64,000 nucleotides of DNA, taken from positions 3,031,236 to 3,095,235 of the forward strand of contig NZ_CH724131.1 in assembly GCF_000152725.1 (NCBI RefSeq). The letters are read 5' to 3'. The position numbers and the translations under genes were made by a program. The stretch's first letter is position 1. Every line of letters starts with the position of its first letter. The DNA comes from Pseudooceanicola batsensis HTCC2597 (GTDB lineage Bacteria > Pseudomonadota > Alphaproteobacteria > Rhodobacterales > Rhodobacteraceae). A model generated the notes under the pieces. It ran no database searches, had not been told where the DNA came from, and saw nothing but the letters and a program-made list of their open reading frames with translations. Below are positions 16,095 through 26,225 of the stretch, one piece after another.

Positions 16095-16832
16095 TCACAT
16101 TCCCTCGATCTTGTTCTCGAACATGGTCTGGCGGCGGCCGCGCAGCACGATGTCGAACTTGTAGGCTAGGAAATCCAGCGGCCGCGATTTCGAGAAATCG
16201 AGCGGCGCGACCAGCCGGTCGAGCTGCGACCGGTCCTGCACGGTCGCGGCGATCGGACAGTGATCGATCAGAGGATCGCCCTCGAAATACATCTGGCTGA
16301 TCAGGCGCTGCCCGAACGAATGCCCGAAGATCGAGAAGTGGATATGCATCGGCCGCCAGTCGTTCGCCCGGTTCGGCCAGGGGTAGGCGCCGGGACGGAT
16401 CGTCAGGAACTCGTAATAGCCGTTCCCGTCGGTGATCGTCCGGCCGCAGCCGCCGAAGTTCGGGTCGAGCGGGGCGAAATAGGTGTCCTTGACGTGCCGG
16501 TACCGGCCGCCCGCATTGGCCTGCCAGATCTCGACCAGCGTGTTCGGCACGGGCCGGGCGTTTTCGTCCATGACGCGGCCATGCACGAGGATCCGCTCGC
16601 CGACGGCGGGCGCCTTGCCGCGCGTCCGGTTCATGATCAGGTTGTTGTCCCATTCGCCGAGGATCCCGTGCCCGAAGGTCGGGCCGGTTTCCTCGGAGGG
16701 GGTGGAGTCCATCGACAGGAGCGACCAGCGCGGGCTGCGCGGCACGCTTGTCTTGTAGTCGATCGCGTAGGCGGGCGGATGCACCGCACGGTTGCGCGGA
16801 ATCAGCGGCCCCTGGTCGGAAGTCTCAGTCAT
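16095..16832 (-). CDS. pcaH: Protocatechuate 3,4-dioxygenase beta subunit
   Basis: 245 residues from ATG 16832 (MTETSDQGPLIPRNRA), which overlaps the end of pcaC by 8 bases. The iron ligands are visible: Tyr in NAGGRYRHVKD, Tyr in RPGAYPWPN and the two His in RPMHIHFSIFG. This chain carries the non-haem Fe(III) centre and, with pcaG, opens the protocatechuate ring. The N-terminal block IPRNRAVHPPA is typical of beta chains. The gene order pcaD-pcaC-pcaH-pcaG is the common alphaproteobacterial one. Confidence 0.94.
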   Translation of the reverse strand: MTETSDQGPLIPRNRAVHPPAYAIDYKTSVPRSPRWSLLSMDSTPSEETGPTFGHGILGEWDNNLIMNRTRGKAPAVGERILVHGRVMDENARPVPNTLVEIWQANAGGRYRHVKDTYFAPLDPNFGGCGRTITDGNGYYEFLTIRPGAYPWPNRANDWRPMHIHFSIFGHSFGQRLISQMYFEGDPLIDHCPIAATVQDRSQLDRLVAPLDFSKSRPLDFLAYKFDIVLRGRRQTMFENKIEGM

Positions 16833-17211
16833 CCCCGGTGTCCTCCAGTTCGGCATAGATGGATCGGGCAAGCTTGAAGGCGTGGTTCGCGCGGGGCACG
16901 CCGGCATAGATCGCCACGTGGTGCAGCACCTCGCGGATGTCCTCGCGGGTGGCGCCGGTGTTCACCGTGGCCCGCAGATGCAGCTCGAATTCCTCGAAAT
17001 TCCCCAGCCCCGCCAGCAGGGCGAGCGTGATCATCGACCGTTCGCGCCGCGGGATCGCGTCCGAGGCCCAGACGGTGCCCCAGGCGCTTTCGGTGATCAG
17101 GTCGACGAAGCCCCGGTCGAACTCGGTCGCGGTGCCCTGCGAGCGGTTCACATGGGCCTCGCCCAGTACGGCGCGGCGGATCTCTTCCCCCGCGGGGCGG
17201 CGGTCAGCCAT
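16825..17211 (-). CDS. pcaC: 4-carboxymuconolactone decarboxylase
   Basis: 128 residues from ATG 17211, within the last 8 bases of pcaD. The family is recognised from RSMITLALLAGLGNFEEFELH and GATREDIREVLHHVAIYAGVP; the latter holds the conserved His pair. It decarboxylates 4-carboxymuconolactone to 3-oxoadipate enol-lactone, the substrate of the adjacent pcaD product. The stop overlaps the pcaH start by 8 bases, mirroring the pcaD/pcaC junction, so the three genes are translated in close coupling. Confidence 0.92.
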   Translation of the reverse strand: MADRRPAGEEIRRAVLGEAHVNRSQGTATEFDRGFVDLITESAWGTVWASDAIPRRERSMITLALLAGLGNFEEFELHLRATVNTGATREDIREVLHHVAIYAGVPRANHAFKLARSIYAELEDTGDD

Positions 17212-17991
17212 GGCCGGTCTCCTTGATGAAGTCGGTGAGGATGCGGGCGTAGTCCTCGGGTTTCTCGACGCAGGGCAGGTGGCCCGCACCGCGGATCAGC
17301 TCGAATTTCGAGCCGGGCACCAGATCCACGGTTTCCCGGACGAGATCCGGCGGCGTCGCCCCGTCCTCGCTGCCGGCGATGCCCAGCACCGGCAGGCGCA
17401 GGCCCGAGGTCGGCGTGTAGAAATCCGTCCCCGATATGGCGGCCGAACAGCCGGCGTAGCCCTCGGCCGGTTGCCGGACCAGCATGTTGCGCCAGGCGGC
17501 CAGCTCCTCGGTCGCGCGGAAGGCCCTGCCGAACCAGCGTTCCATCACCGCATCGGCAAGGCTCTCGATCCCGTCGCGGTTCACCGCGTCGATCCGCTCC
17601 TGCCACATCGAGGGCACGCCGATCTTGGCGGCGGAGTTCGAGATCACCAGCGCCCGCACCAGATCCATGCGCTTGACCGCAAGTCCCTGCCCGATCATCC
17701 CGCCGATCGACAGCCCGACGAAGAGCGCGTCCCTGACGCCGAGGTGATCCAGCAGGATCTCGGCGTCCCGGACCAGCGTGCCCATGGAATAGGGCGGCCG
17801 GGTGGTCTGCGTCAGCCCGTGCCCCCGCTTGTCATAGCGGATGTACCGGAACCCCTGCGGCAGCAGCGGCAGCACCTTGTCCCAGAGCCGCAGGTCCGTG
17901 CCCAGAGAATTGGCGAAGACGATGGGCGCGCCATCGGGGTCGCCATCGTCGCGGTAGTGAATGGCCAGCCCTTCGAGGTCAGCGATATGCA

Positions 17992-17992
<1 letters not shown>
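17204..17992 (-). CDS. pcaD: 3-oxoadipate enol-lactonase
   Basis: 262 residues. Alpha/beta hydrolase features: oxyanion region IVFANSLGTDLRLWD, nucleophile elbow VGLSIGGMIGQ, and catalytic His in GAGHLPCVEKPE. The opening MHIADLEGLAIHYRDDG and the NSLGTD motif are characteristic of PcaD. It hydrolyses 3-oxoadipate enol-lactone to 3-oxoadipate. The start overlaps the pobA stop by one base (TGATG) and its end overlaps pcaC by 8 bases. The later steps (CoA transfer and thiolysis of 3-oxoadipate) are not encoded in this window. Confidence 0.93.
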
Positions 17993-19209
<1,217 letters not shown>

Positions 19210-19656
19210 TTAGATAGATGCGGCCCGTCGACGCTGAAGATGCGTGATCGAATAGGTGAGAACGGGCTCATCCCTCTGATTGCGCACCACATAATCCGTT
19301 TCGACACGCCCGCGGTCGGGGCGGGATGCCGATGGCGTGGCCGAGCGAACGGTGCCTGTCACCCGGATCTCGTCGCCCGGGCGCACCGGTTTCAGCCAGC
19401 GGATTCGGTCCATTCCCGGCGATCCCATCGAGGATTCGTTGATGATGTTCGCGCGCAGCGTCAGCGCGAAGGAGATGGCGCAGGTCTGCAGCCCGCTGGC
19501 GATCAGCCCGCCATAGATCGACGCGGCGGCGGCCTCGCGGTCGAGGTGGAAGGGCTGGGGATCGTAGACCCGGGCGTAGTCGATGATCTCTTCCTCGGTG
19601 AAGACGTGGCCCGGCGTCTCGAAGGTGAAGCCCTCGTACATGTCGTCGAAGAACAT
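19210..19656 (-). CDS. MaoC-like dehydratase domain protein
   Basis: 148 residues from ATG 19656, overlapping the upstream stop (TGATG). The hot-dog-fold hydratase motif is in YARVYDPQPFHLDREAA, where Asp and His act on an enoyl-CoA; GLIASGLQTCAISFALTL and MDRIRWLKPVRPGDEIRV are also typical. Members hydrate trans-2-enoyl-CoA or related thioesters. It ends the three-gene unit with a dehydratase-like PLP enzyme and a hydrolase, 48 bp before pobA. The substrate is unknown. Confidence 0.85.
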   Translation of the reverse strand: MFFDDMYEGFTFETPGHVFTEEEIIDYARVYDPQPFHLDREAAAASIYGGLIASGLQTCAISFALTLRANIINESSMGSPGMDRIRWLKPVRPGDEIRVTGTVRSATPSASRPDRGRVETDYVVRNQRDEPVLTYSITHLQRRRAASI

Positions 19657-20636
19657 CACGAGGTCCTCCCGTGGCGGGCGAGGGCCCCGGAATGCACCTC
19701 GGGATCGACATTCCCGCCGGAGATCACGACCACCACCGCGTCGCCCGTGATTTCGGTCGGGCGCAGCAGCGCCGCGGCCAGCGCGACGGCGCCGCCGGGC
19801 TCCGCCACGACCTTGAGCCGCAGAAACGCCTGCGCCATGCCATGCAGCGCCTCGTCGTCCGAGACGGCCAGCCCCGGCCCGCAGAGCCGCCGGATGATCG
19901 GGAACGTCAGGTCGCCCGGCTGCGGCGTGACGATCGCATCGCAGATCGACCCCGACAGGCTGTCGTTGCGCTCGATCCCGCCCGCCAGCAGAGACCGGCG
20001 CACGTCGTCGAATCCCTCCGGCTCGACAGGGCGCACGCGCAGGCCCGGTGCCTCGGCCTCGCAGGCCAGCGCGATTCCCGAGGTCAGGCCGCCGCCCCCG
20101 CAGCAGACCAGCACCTCGGCGGCGTCGATCCCCGCCTCTGCCGCCTGCGCGGCGATTTCCAGCCCCACGGTGCCCTGGCCCGCGATCACCTGCGGCTCGT
20201 CGTAGGGGCGGACCAGCGTCAGCCCGCGCTCGGTCGCGATGCGCTCTCCGATCTCCTCGCGGCTCTCGGTCGCGCGGTCGTAGAGCACCACCTCGGCCCC
20301 GAGCGCCGCCGTGTTCGCGCGTTTCAGCGCCGGCGCGTCCGAGGGCATCAGGATCACGGCGGGCGCGCCGTGACATGCGGCCGCCCAGGCCACACCCTGG
20401 GCATGGTTCCCCGAGGAATAGGCCATCACGCCCGCGCTGCGCAGATCGGGGTCCATCGCCGACAGCGCCGACCACGCCCCGCGCGCCTTGAAACTGCCGG
20501 TGTGCTGGAGGCACTCGGGTTTCACGTAGACGCGCCGCCCCGCGATCTCGTCCAGGAAGGGCGATGTCAGCAGCGGTGTCCGCCGGATATGCCCGGCCGC
20601 CCGTCGGGCCGCATCGCGGATCATGTCGATATTCAA
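19656..20636 (-). CDS. Threonine/serine dehydratase-like PLP enzyme
   Basis: 326 residues. The start is taken as TTG 20636, because GGAGG lies 7 bases upstream and the codon overlaps the preceding stop (TTGA); ATG 20624 is the alternative. Fold type II PLP motifs: Lys in HTGSFKARGAWSAL, SSGNHAQGVAWAA, and the phosphate loop CCGGGGLTSG. The length fits catabolic dehydratases and serine racemases without the C-terminal regulatory domain. It removes water and ammonia from a hydroxyamino acid, or racemizes it. It is translationally coupled to the hydrolase gene before it and the MaoC gene after it; the joint pathway is not recognised. Confidence 0.83.
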   Translation of the reverse strand: MNIDMIRDAARRAAGHIRRTPLLTSPFLDEIAGRRVYVKPECLQHTGSFKARGAWSALSAMDPDLRSAGVMAYSSGNHAQGVAWAAACHGAPAVILMPSDAPALKRANTAALGAEVVLYDRATESREEIGERIATERGLTLVRPYDEPQVIAGQGTVGLEIAAQAAEAGIDAAEVLVCCGGGGLTSGIALACEAEAPGLRVRPVEPEGFDDVRRSLLAGGIERNDSLSGSICDAIVTPQPGDLTFPIIRRLCGPGLAVSDDEALHGMAQAFLRLKVVAEPGGAVALAAALLRPTEITGDAVVVVISGGNVDPEVHSGALARHGRTS

Positions 20637-21451
20637 CGCAGTGCCTCCAGCCAGCGGGTCAGGGCGTCGACGGCCTCGGGCTCGTCGAGAAACGGGATGT
20701 GGCCGCGGTCCGGAACCTCGGCCTCGATCAGGCCGGGATGGCGGCGGGCCATTTCGCGCACCGTCGCGGCGCTCAGCAGGTCCGAGTTGGCCCCCCGTAT
20801 CACCGCGCAGGGCAGGCCGGTCAGCAGGTCGAAGAGCGGCCAGAGGTCTGGCGCCGGCTTCTCCATCACCGCGGCGACCGCCTCTCTCAGGCGGGGGTCG
20901 TATTTCAGTGCCAGCCCCGTATCCGTCTCGTCGAGGATGTGGGACAGGAACTGGCGCCACCGCTCCCTGCCGACGCCGTCGAAGCCCGGCGCGCCGACGC
21001 GGGCCTCGGCCGCGGCGTCGAGCGTCGGCTCGGGCGGCACCCGTCCGAGGTAATCCATGATCGCGTCCAGCCCGCCGGGTTCGACGGCGGGTCCGACGTC
21101 GTTGAACGCCACGCCCAGCAGCCGGTCCTTCGCGGTGGCGCCCATCACCATCGCCACCATCCCGCCGCGCGAGGTTCCGAGAACGCCGGCCCGGTCCACC
21201 CCGAGGTGATCCAGCAGGGCCAGCGCATCGCGCGCCTCGACCGGCACGGCGTAGTCCTCGGGGCCGGTGTGGTCCGAGAGGCCCCGGCCACGATAGTCCA
21301 TCCGGATCAGGCGCGCGTCGGGAAGATGCGGCGCGACGAAATCGAAGTCCCGCGCGTTCCGCGTCAGGCCCGAGAGGCAGAGGACCGGCACGCCCGCGCC
21401 CGCGTCCTCGTAATAGAGCCGGGTTCCGTCCGGGGCAGTGAAATGCGGCAT
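20633..21451 (-). CDS. Alpha/beta hydrolase
   Basis: 272 residues from ATG 21451, with GGAGA upstream. The hydrolase fold is shown by PVLCLSGLTRNARDFDFV (oxyanion region), RMDYRGRGLSDH, nucleophile GTSRGGMVAM and the final His in DRGHIPFLDEPE. The SGLTRN and RGRGLSD blocks are common in proteobacterial hydrolases with esterase or lactonase activity. The first gene of a three-gene unit, it overlaps the dehydratase-like gene by 4 bases. No signal peptide. The substrate is not known. Confidence 0.82.
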   Translation of the reverse strand: MPHFTAPDGTRLYYEDAGAGVPVLCLSGLTRNARDFDFVAPHLPDARLIRMDYRGRGLSDHTGPEDYAVPVEARDALALLDHLGVDRAGVLGTSRGGMVAMVMGATAKDRLLGVAFNDVGPAVEPGGLDAIMDYLGRVPPEPTLDAAAEARVGAPGFDGVGRERWRQFLSHILDETDTGLALKYDPRLREAVAAVMEKPAPDLWPLFDLLTGLPCAVIRGANSDLLSAATVREMARRHPGLIEAEVPDRGHIPFLDEPEAVDALTRWLEALR

Positions 21452-21638
21452 GGGGTCTCCTGCGGTCGTCGGCTGTCCGGCGATGACCCTATCACCTGCG
21501 GTCCGGGGGGAAAGCCAAAGTTCCCTCGCCGCCGAATGGCCGCGGTTGCGGCGCCTTCCCTTCGCTCCTGCTTCGCGTGACTTTCGCATGGGGCTGGTAA
21601 AGTGGTACCATATTGCACGTGTCTTCTCGGAGGCTGTC

Positions 21639-22268
21639 ATGCCGAGATCGGTTCAACGCCTGTTCGACCTGGTCGGGCGCCTGCAGGAACGGTTGCCGAT
21701 CCGCCCGCTTCGGGGCGAGGGCGGCGCAGGTCCCGCAGGGTCCCGGCTCCGCCTCATCCCCGCCCCTCTACCTTTCCGGGGCGGCCGGGCGACGCGACGG
21801 TCCGGGCCGGATGGGCCGCCGATCCGGCTGGCGCACGTGGTGACGGCGCCGGTGATCTATCTGCTGATCATCCCGTTTGTCCTGCTCGACCTGTTCGTGA
21901 GCGCCTATCAGGCGATCTGCTTCCCGGCCTACGGCATTGCCCGGGTGAAACGCTCGGACTACATCCGCCTCGACAGGTACAAGCTGGGTTACCTGAACCT
22001 GACGCAGAAGATGAACTGCCTCTATTGCGGCTACGTCAACGGCCTCATCGCCTATGTCGGCGAGGTCGCCGGCCGGACCGAGGCCTACTGGTGCCCGATC
22101 AAGCACGCGGCCCGCGTGGCGGGGCGGCATCGGCACTACGAGGGGTTCATGGAGTACGGCGACGGCGACGCCTTCTGGCCGCGGCTCGAACGACGCCGGC
22201 GGAGACTGTCGGGCCCGACGGCCGGCCGCTCAGCTGCGGCGAAGGCGGATGACGACATCGACCTTTGA
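21639..22268 (+). CDS. Conserved membrane-anchored protein with a CxxC motif
   Basis: 209 residues from ATG 21639, preceded by GGAGG at 5 bases. A basic, low-complexity N-terminal part (to about 65) is followed by one strong hydrophobic segment (VVTAPVIYLLIIPFVLLDLFV), then a cysteine-bearing region: SAYQAICFPAYGI, MNCLYCGYVNGLIAY and EAYWCPIKHAAR. The four or five Cys and nearby His could bind a metal. I do not know a named function; similar proteins are seen in Rhodobacterales. The last 39 bases overlap the end of irr on the other strand, so transcripts of the two converge. The tail ends [10 protein letters not shown]. Confidence 0.7.
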   Translation: MPRSVQRLFDLVGRLQERLPIRPLRGEGGAGPAGSRLRLIPAPLPFRGGRATRRSGPDGPPIRLAHVVTAPVIYLLIIPFVLLDLFVSAYQAICFPAYGIARVKRSDYIRLDRYKLGYLNLTQKMNCLYCGYVNGLIAYVGEVAGRTEAYWCPIKHAARVAGRHRHYEGFMEYGDGDAFWPRLERRRRRLSGPTAGRSAAAKADDDIDL

Positions 22269-22646
22269 CAGCTCGGCCCCCTCCGGCAGATCCGGAAGGC
22301 TGGTGATCTTGAGCTGTTCGGCCGGCGCATCGGTCAGATGCCCCGTGTCTTCCCAGAAGAAATGCGGGTGATCGTGCATGTTGGTGTCGAAGTAGCTCTT
22401 CGAGCCGTCCACCGTGATCTCCTGCATGAGGCCCGCGTCGCAGAAGGCCCGCAGCGTGTTGTAGACGGTCGCCAGCGACACGGACTGGCCGCTGTCCTGC
22501 ACCGCGGCGAACAGGCTTTCCGCCGTCACATGCCGGTGCTGCCCGTCGCCGATCAGCAGCTCGGCCAGAAGGGCGCGCTGGCGCGTCGGCCGCAGGCCCC
22601 CCCGGTTCAGCCAGGAGATCGCGTCTGTTCGTGCGGTGTCGGTCAT
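22230..22646 (-). CDS. irr: Iron response regulator of the Fur family
   Basis: 138 residues. Fur-type winged HTH ([35 protein letters not shown]) and a dimerization part with [14 protein letters not shown]; the His-rich block followed by EDTG is the alphaproteobacterial Irr pattern rather than Fur, Zur or PerR. Irr represses or activates haem- and iron-related genes and is itself destabilised by haem in studied species. It is divergent from fabA across a 200-bp gap and overlaps the upstream neighbour's 3' end by 39 bases. Association of irr with fabA-fabB-fabI is a recurrent alphaproteobacterial arrangement. Confidence 0.9.
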   Translation of the reverse strand: MTDTARTDAISWLNRGGLRPTRQRALLAELLIGDGQHRHVTAESLFAAVQDSGQSVSLATVYNTLRAFCDAGLMQEITVDGSKSYFDTNMHDHPHFFWEDTGHLTDAPAEQLKITSLPDLPEGAELSKVDVVIRLRRS

Positions 22647-22846
22647 GGTATCCGGAATTGTCTCGATCCGTCGGGTTGCCGGTCAATATAAGGTCAGGAT
22701 CGCCCGGAATTCAACGGCATTGGCGGGAAACGATCAAATCGACCGCCCGGTGCCATCGCGACGCCACGCAATCCGCCGCCCTTGCAAGGCGCGCAAGCGC
22801 GGTGATAGACGAGGCTCAGTTTCGACAAGGAAAAGGGGTCGCCTGC

Positions 22847-23356
22847 ATGGCCGAGTATCCGACCAGCTTCGACAGGGACGATCTGCTGAAATGCGCGCGC
22901 GGCGAGCTGTTCGGCCCCGGCAACGCCCAGCTTCCCGAACCTCCGATGCTGATGATGGACCGGATCACGGACATCAGCGCCGACGGCGGCGCGCATGGCA
23001 AGGGCCACGTCAGGGCGGAATTCGACATCAGCCCCGACCTCTGGTTCTTCGAATGCCACTTTCCGGGAAACCCGATCATGCCGGGCTGCCTGGGCCTCGA
23101 CGGGCTGTGGCAACTGACCGGGTTCAATCTCGGCTGGCGCGGCTGGCAGGGCCGTGGTTACGCTCTGGGCGTGGGCGAGGTCAAGCTGACGGGGATGGTC
23201 CGGCCCGACCGCAAGATGCTGACGTATTACGTGGATTTCACCAAGGCGATCCAGACCCGCCGGCTGACCATGGGCGTGGCCGATGGCAGGGTTGAAGCGG
23301 ATGGCGAGGAAATCTACGTGGTGAAGGACATGAGGGTCGCTCTCTCCGAGAGCTGA
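22847..23356 (+). CDS. fabA: 3-hydroxydecanoyl-ACP dehydratase/isomerase
   Basis: 169 residues from ATG 22847 with AAGGGG upstream. Active-site His and Asp lie in [20 protein letters not shown]. FabA dehydrates 3-hydroxydecanoyl-ACP and isomerizes the product to cis-3-decenoyl-ACP, the branch point to unsaturated fatty acids. The enzyme acts with FabB, whose gene follows after 25 bp. Length and N terminus ([19 protein letters not shown]) are normal for the family. Cytoplasmic. Confidence 0.95.
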   Translation: MAEYPTSFDRDDLLKCARGELFGPGNAQLPEPPMLMMDRITDISADGGAHGKGHVRAEFDISPDLWFFECHFPGNPIMPGCLGLDGLWQLTGFNLGWRGWQGRGYALGVGEVKLTGMVRPDRKMLTYYVDFTKAIQTRRLTMGVADGRVEADGEEIYVVKDMRVALSES

Positions 23357-23381
23357 CCCGCAACGGTTAGGGGAGGGCGCC

Positions 23382-24611
23382 ATGCGCCGAGTCGTCGTCA
23401 CCGGTCTGGGGATCGTCTCCAGCATCGGCAACACTGCCGAAGAGGTCACCGCCGCGCTCAGGGCGGGCCGGTCCGGAATCGAGGCCTCGGCGGAAATGGC
23501 CGAACACGGCTTCCGCAGCCAGATCGCCGGGACCCTCAAGATCGATCCGGCCGAGCATATCGACAAGCGGACGCTGCGCTTCATGGGGCCCGGCGCGGCC
23601 TATGCATACATCGCCATGCAGCAGGCCATCGCCGACGCCGGCCTGGACGAGTCGCACATCACCGATCCGCGCACCGGCCTTGTGGCCGGATCGGGCGGCC
23701 CGTCGACCTCGGCCATGCTGGCGGCGCACCAGACCGTCCTGAAGACCGGCGGGACCAAGCGGATCGGCCCCTTCGCCGTGCCCAAGTGCATGTCCTCGAC
23801 CGTGTCGGCTAACCTTGCCACGGCGTTCAAGATCAAGGGCATCAACTATTCCATCACCTCGGCCTGCTCGACCTCGCTGCACTGCATCGGCAATGCGGCC
23901 GAACAGATCATGCTGGGCAAGCAGGACATCATGTTCGCCGGCGGCGGCGAGGAACTGGACTGGACGCTTTCGTGCCTGTTCGACGCCATGGGCGCCATGT
24001 CGTCGAAGTTCAATGACACGCCCGCCAGGGCCTCTCGCGCCTTCGACGAGGCGCGCGACGGCTTCGTCATCTCGGGCGGCGGCGGCATGGTCGTTCTCGA
24101 GGATCTGGAGCATGCCAGGGCGCGTGGCGCGAAGATCTACGCCGAGGTCACGGGCTACGCCGCCACCTCGGACGGGCACGACATGGTGGCCCCCTCGGGC
24201 GAGGGCGGCGAACGTGCCATGAGCCTCGCGCTCTCGACGCTGCCCGAGGATCGCAAGGTCGGCTACATCAACGCGCACGGCACATCGACCCCCGTCGGAG
24301 ACGTGGGCGAGGTCGAGGCCGTCCGCCGGGTCTTTGGCGAGGGCACGACCCCGCCGATCAGTTCCACCAAGTCGATGACCGGACATGCGCAGGGCGCCGC
24401 GGGCGCGCTCGAGGCGATCTTCTGCCTGCTCATGCTCAAGGACGATTTCATCACCCCCTCGATCAATGTCGAGACCCTCGACCCGGCGCTCAAGCCCGAG
24501 GAGATCGCGACCGCACTGGTCGAGAACGCGGGCCTCGACACGGTGATGACCAACAGTTTCGGGTTCGGCGGGACGAACGGGTCCATGCTGCTGAGCCGTT
24601 ATCACGGATAA
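23382..24611 (+). CDS. fabB: 3-oxoacyl-ACP synthase I
   Basis: 409 residues. The condensing-enzyme triad is visible: Cys in [13 protein letters not shown], His in [11 protein letters not shown] and His in [11 protein letters not shown]. The start [17 protein letters not shown] is typical of FabB. It elongates the unsaturated intermediate made by FabA, the second step needed for cis-unsaturated fatty acids. It is followed by fabI after 5 bp, so dehydratase, synthase and reductase are made from one transcript. Confidence 0.95.
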   Translation: MRRVVVTGLGIVSSIGNTAEEVTAALRAGRSGIEASAEMAEHGFRSQIAGTLKIDPAEHIDKRTLRFMGPGAAYAYIAMQQAIADAGLDESHITDPRTGLVAGSGGPSTSAMLAAHQTVLKTGGTKRIGPFAVPKCMSSTVSANLATAFKIKGINYSITSACSTSLHCIGNAAEQIMLGKQDIMFAGGGEELDWTLSCLFDAMGAMSSKFNDTPARASRAFDEARDGFVISGGGGMVVLEDLEHARARGAKIYAEVTGYAATSDGHDMVAPSGEGGERAMSLALSTLPEDRKVGYINAHGTSTPVGDVGEVEAVRRVFGEGTTPPISSTKSMTGHAQGAAGALEAIFCLLMLKDDFITPSINVETLDPALKPEEIATALVENAGLDTVMTNSFGFGGTNGSMLLSRYHG

Positions 24612-24616
24612 GCGAC

Positions 24617-25405
24617 ATGACAGGACAACTGACCGGCAAGCGTGGCCTGATCATGGGCGTGGCCAACGACCGCTCCATCGCCTGGGGCATCGCCAGGGCC
24701 ATGGCCGAAGCCGGCGCCGAACTGGCGTTCAGCTATCAGGGCGAGGCCTTCGGCAAGCGCGTCATGCCCCTGGCGCAGAGCCTCGGCAGCGATTTCATCG
24801 TCGACATGGACGTGACCGACGACGCCTCGCTCGACCGAGGGTTCGCGGAACTCAGGGAGAAATGGCCGACGATCGACTTTCTCGTCCACGCCATCGCCTT
24901 TTCCAGCAAGGACGAACTGGCGGGCCGGTTCATCAACACCAGCCGCGAGAACTTCAAGCTGTCGCTCGACATCTCGTGCTATTCCCTGATCGATGTCTCT
25001 CGCCGGGCGGCGCCGATGATGAAGGACGGCGGAACGATCCTGACCCTGACCTACCAGGGCTCGACCCGGGTCACGCCCTATTACAACGTCATGGGCGTGG
25101 CCAAGGCGGCGCTGGAATCGGCGGTGCGATACCTGGCCAACGACCTCGGGCCGGACGGGATCCGGGTCAACGCGATCTCGCCCGGGCCGATGAAGACCCT
25201 GGCCGGCGCGGCGATCTCGGGCGCGCGCAAGACCTTCCGCCAGACCGAATACAATGCGCCGATGCGGTCCAACGCCACGCTCGAGGCGGTCGGCGGAACG
25301 GCGGTCTACCTGGCATCCGGGGCGGGCGCCTTCACCAGCGGCGAGATCATCCGCGTCGATGGCGGCTATCACGTCCTCGGCATGCCCCAGCCCGAGAACC
25401 TGTAA
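24617..25405 (+). CDS. fabI: Enoyl-ACP reductase (NADH)
   Basis: 262 residues. FabI-type short-chain reductase: RGLIMGVANDRSIAWGIA (nucleotide loop), DFLVHAIAFSSK, and the catalytic Tyr/Lys in TPYYNVMGVAKAALE. The last step of each elongation round reduces trans-2-enoyl-ACP. It is the third gene of fabA-fabB-fabI. The C terminus ends GYHVLGMPQPENL. A GC-rich hairpin lies 10 bp after the stop. Confidence 0.94.
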   Translation: MTGQLTGKRGLIMGVANDRSIAWGIARAMAEAGAELAFSYQGEAFGKRVMPLAQSLGSDFIVDMDVTDDASLDRGFAELREKWPTIDFLVHAIAFSSKDELAGRFINTSRENFKLSLDISCYSLIDVSRRAAPMMKDGGTILTLTYQGSTRVTPYYNVMGVAKAALESAVRYLANDLGPDGIRVNAISPGPMKTLAGAAISGARKTFRQTEYNAPMRSNATLEAVGGTAVYLASGAGAFTSGEIIRVDGGYHVLGMPQPENL

Positions 25406-25414
25406 CCCGGCAGA

Positions 25415-25433
25415 GCGCCGCCGCGGGCGGCGC
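25415..25433 (+). terminator. GC-rich hairpin after fabI
   Basis: Perfect 8-bp stem GCGCCGCC / GGCGGCGC with a 3-base loop, 9 bases after the fabI stop. There is no clear T run, so it may act as a pause or 3'-end barrier rather than a strict intrinsic terminator. Confidence 0.35.
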
Positions 25434-25543
25434 GCATCTTCCACTCGCGGTCTTGCCCCGGCAAGCCCGCTCGGCTTGGCGCCGTGCCCCGCCGGAGGAA
25501 CCGGCCTCCGGGGGCGGGGTTGGTCGGACAAAGGAGATTTGTC

Positions 25544-26224
25544 ATGACCCATACTCTCACGCTCAAGCGGATCGAGCCCGTCACCCACGACACCAACCAC
25601 CTGTGGTTCGATCGGCCCGAGGGGTTCGAGTTCCGGCCCGGGCAGGCGGTCGAGCTGGCCCTCGACGCCGATGGCTGGCGCGACGAGAAGCGCCCCTTCA
25701 CCTTCGTGTCGCTGCCTGACGAGGAGGACCTGGAGTTCGTCATCAAGTCCTATCCCGATCATGACGGCGTGACCGAGCGGATCGGACGGCTGACCCCCGG
25801 CGACCGGGTGATCATCGACGAGCCCTGGGGGGCGATCACGGACGAGGGGCCGGGGTATTTCATCGCCGGCGGCGCCGGGATCACGCCCTTCGTCGCGGTG
25901 CTGCGCAAACGGCTGGCCGAGAACGGGCACCTGGAGGACTGCACGCTGATCTTTTCGAACGAGACCGAGCGGGACATCATCCTGCGCCGCGATTTCGAGC
26001 GCATGAACGGTCTCACCACGGTCTTTACCGTGACCGGCGACAGCGATCCCGGGGATGGGGTCGAGACCCGCAGGATCGACCGGCAGTTCCTGTCCGAACG
26101 GATCGATCCCGCGCGCGGCACATACTACATCTGCGGCCCCGAGCCGATGATCGACGATATCGAGACGGCGCTGCGCGACCTTGGCGTGCCAGAGGACCGG
26201 ATCGTGACGGAAGACCTCGGCTAG
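25544..26224 (+). CDS. Ferredoxin/flavodoxin reductase-like FAD oxidoreductase
   Basis: 226 residues from ATG 25544, with AAGGAGAT 5 bases upstream. FAD-binding barrel with KRPFTFVSLP (RxxT/S pattern), then a NAD(P)-binding half with FIAGGAGITPFVAVLRKRL and the C-terminal YYICGPEPMIDDIE. The chain is short, with no fused iron-sulfur or globin domain. Such proteins pass electrons between NAD(P)H and a carrier; the partner is not seen here. The gene follows fabI by 138 bp, in which two hairpins lie, so it is probably a separate unit. It converges on the next minus-strand gene with a 1-bp gap. Confidence 0.85.
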   Translation: MTHTLTLKRIEPVTHDTNHLWFDRPEGFEFRPGQAVELALDADGWRDEKRPFTFVSLPDEEDLEFVIKSYPDHDGVTERIGRLTPGDRVIIDEPWGAITDEGPGYFIAGGAGITPFVAVLRKRLAENGHLEDCTLIFSNETERDIILRRDFERMNGLTTVFTVTGDSDPGDGVETRRIDRQFLSERIDPARGTYYICGPEPMIDDIETALRDLGVPEDRIVTEDLG

Positions 26225-26225
26225 G

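Noticed and set aside
15494-16653. Minus-strand frame 15916-16653 overlapping pcaG and pcaH
   Set aside because: Out-of-frame Arg/Pro/Ala-rich shadow of the two dioxygenase subunits.
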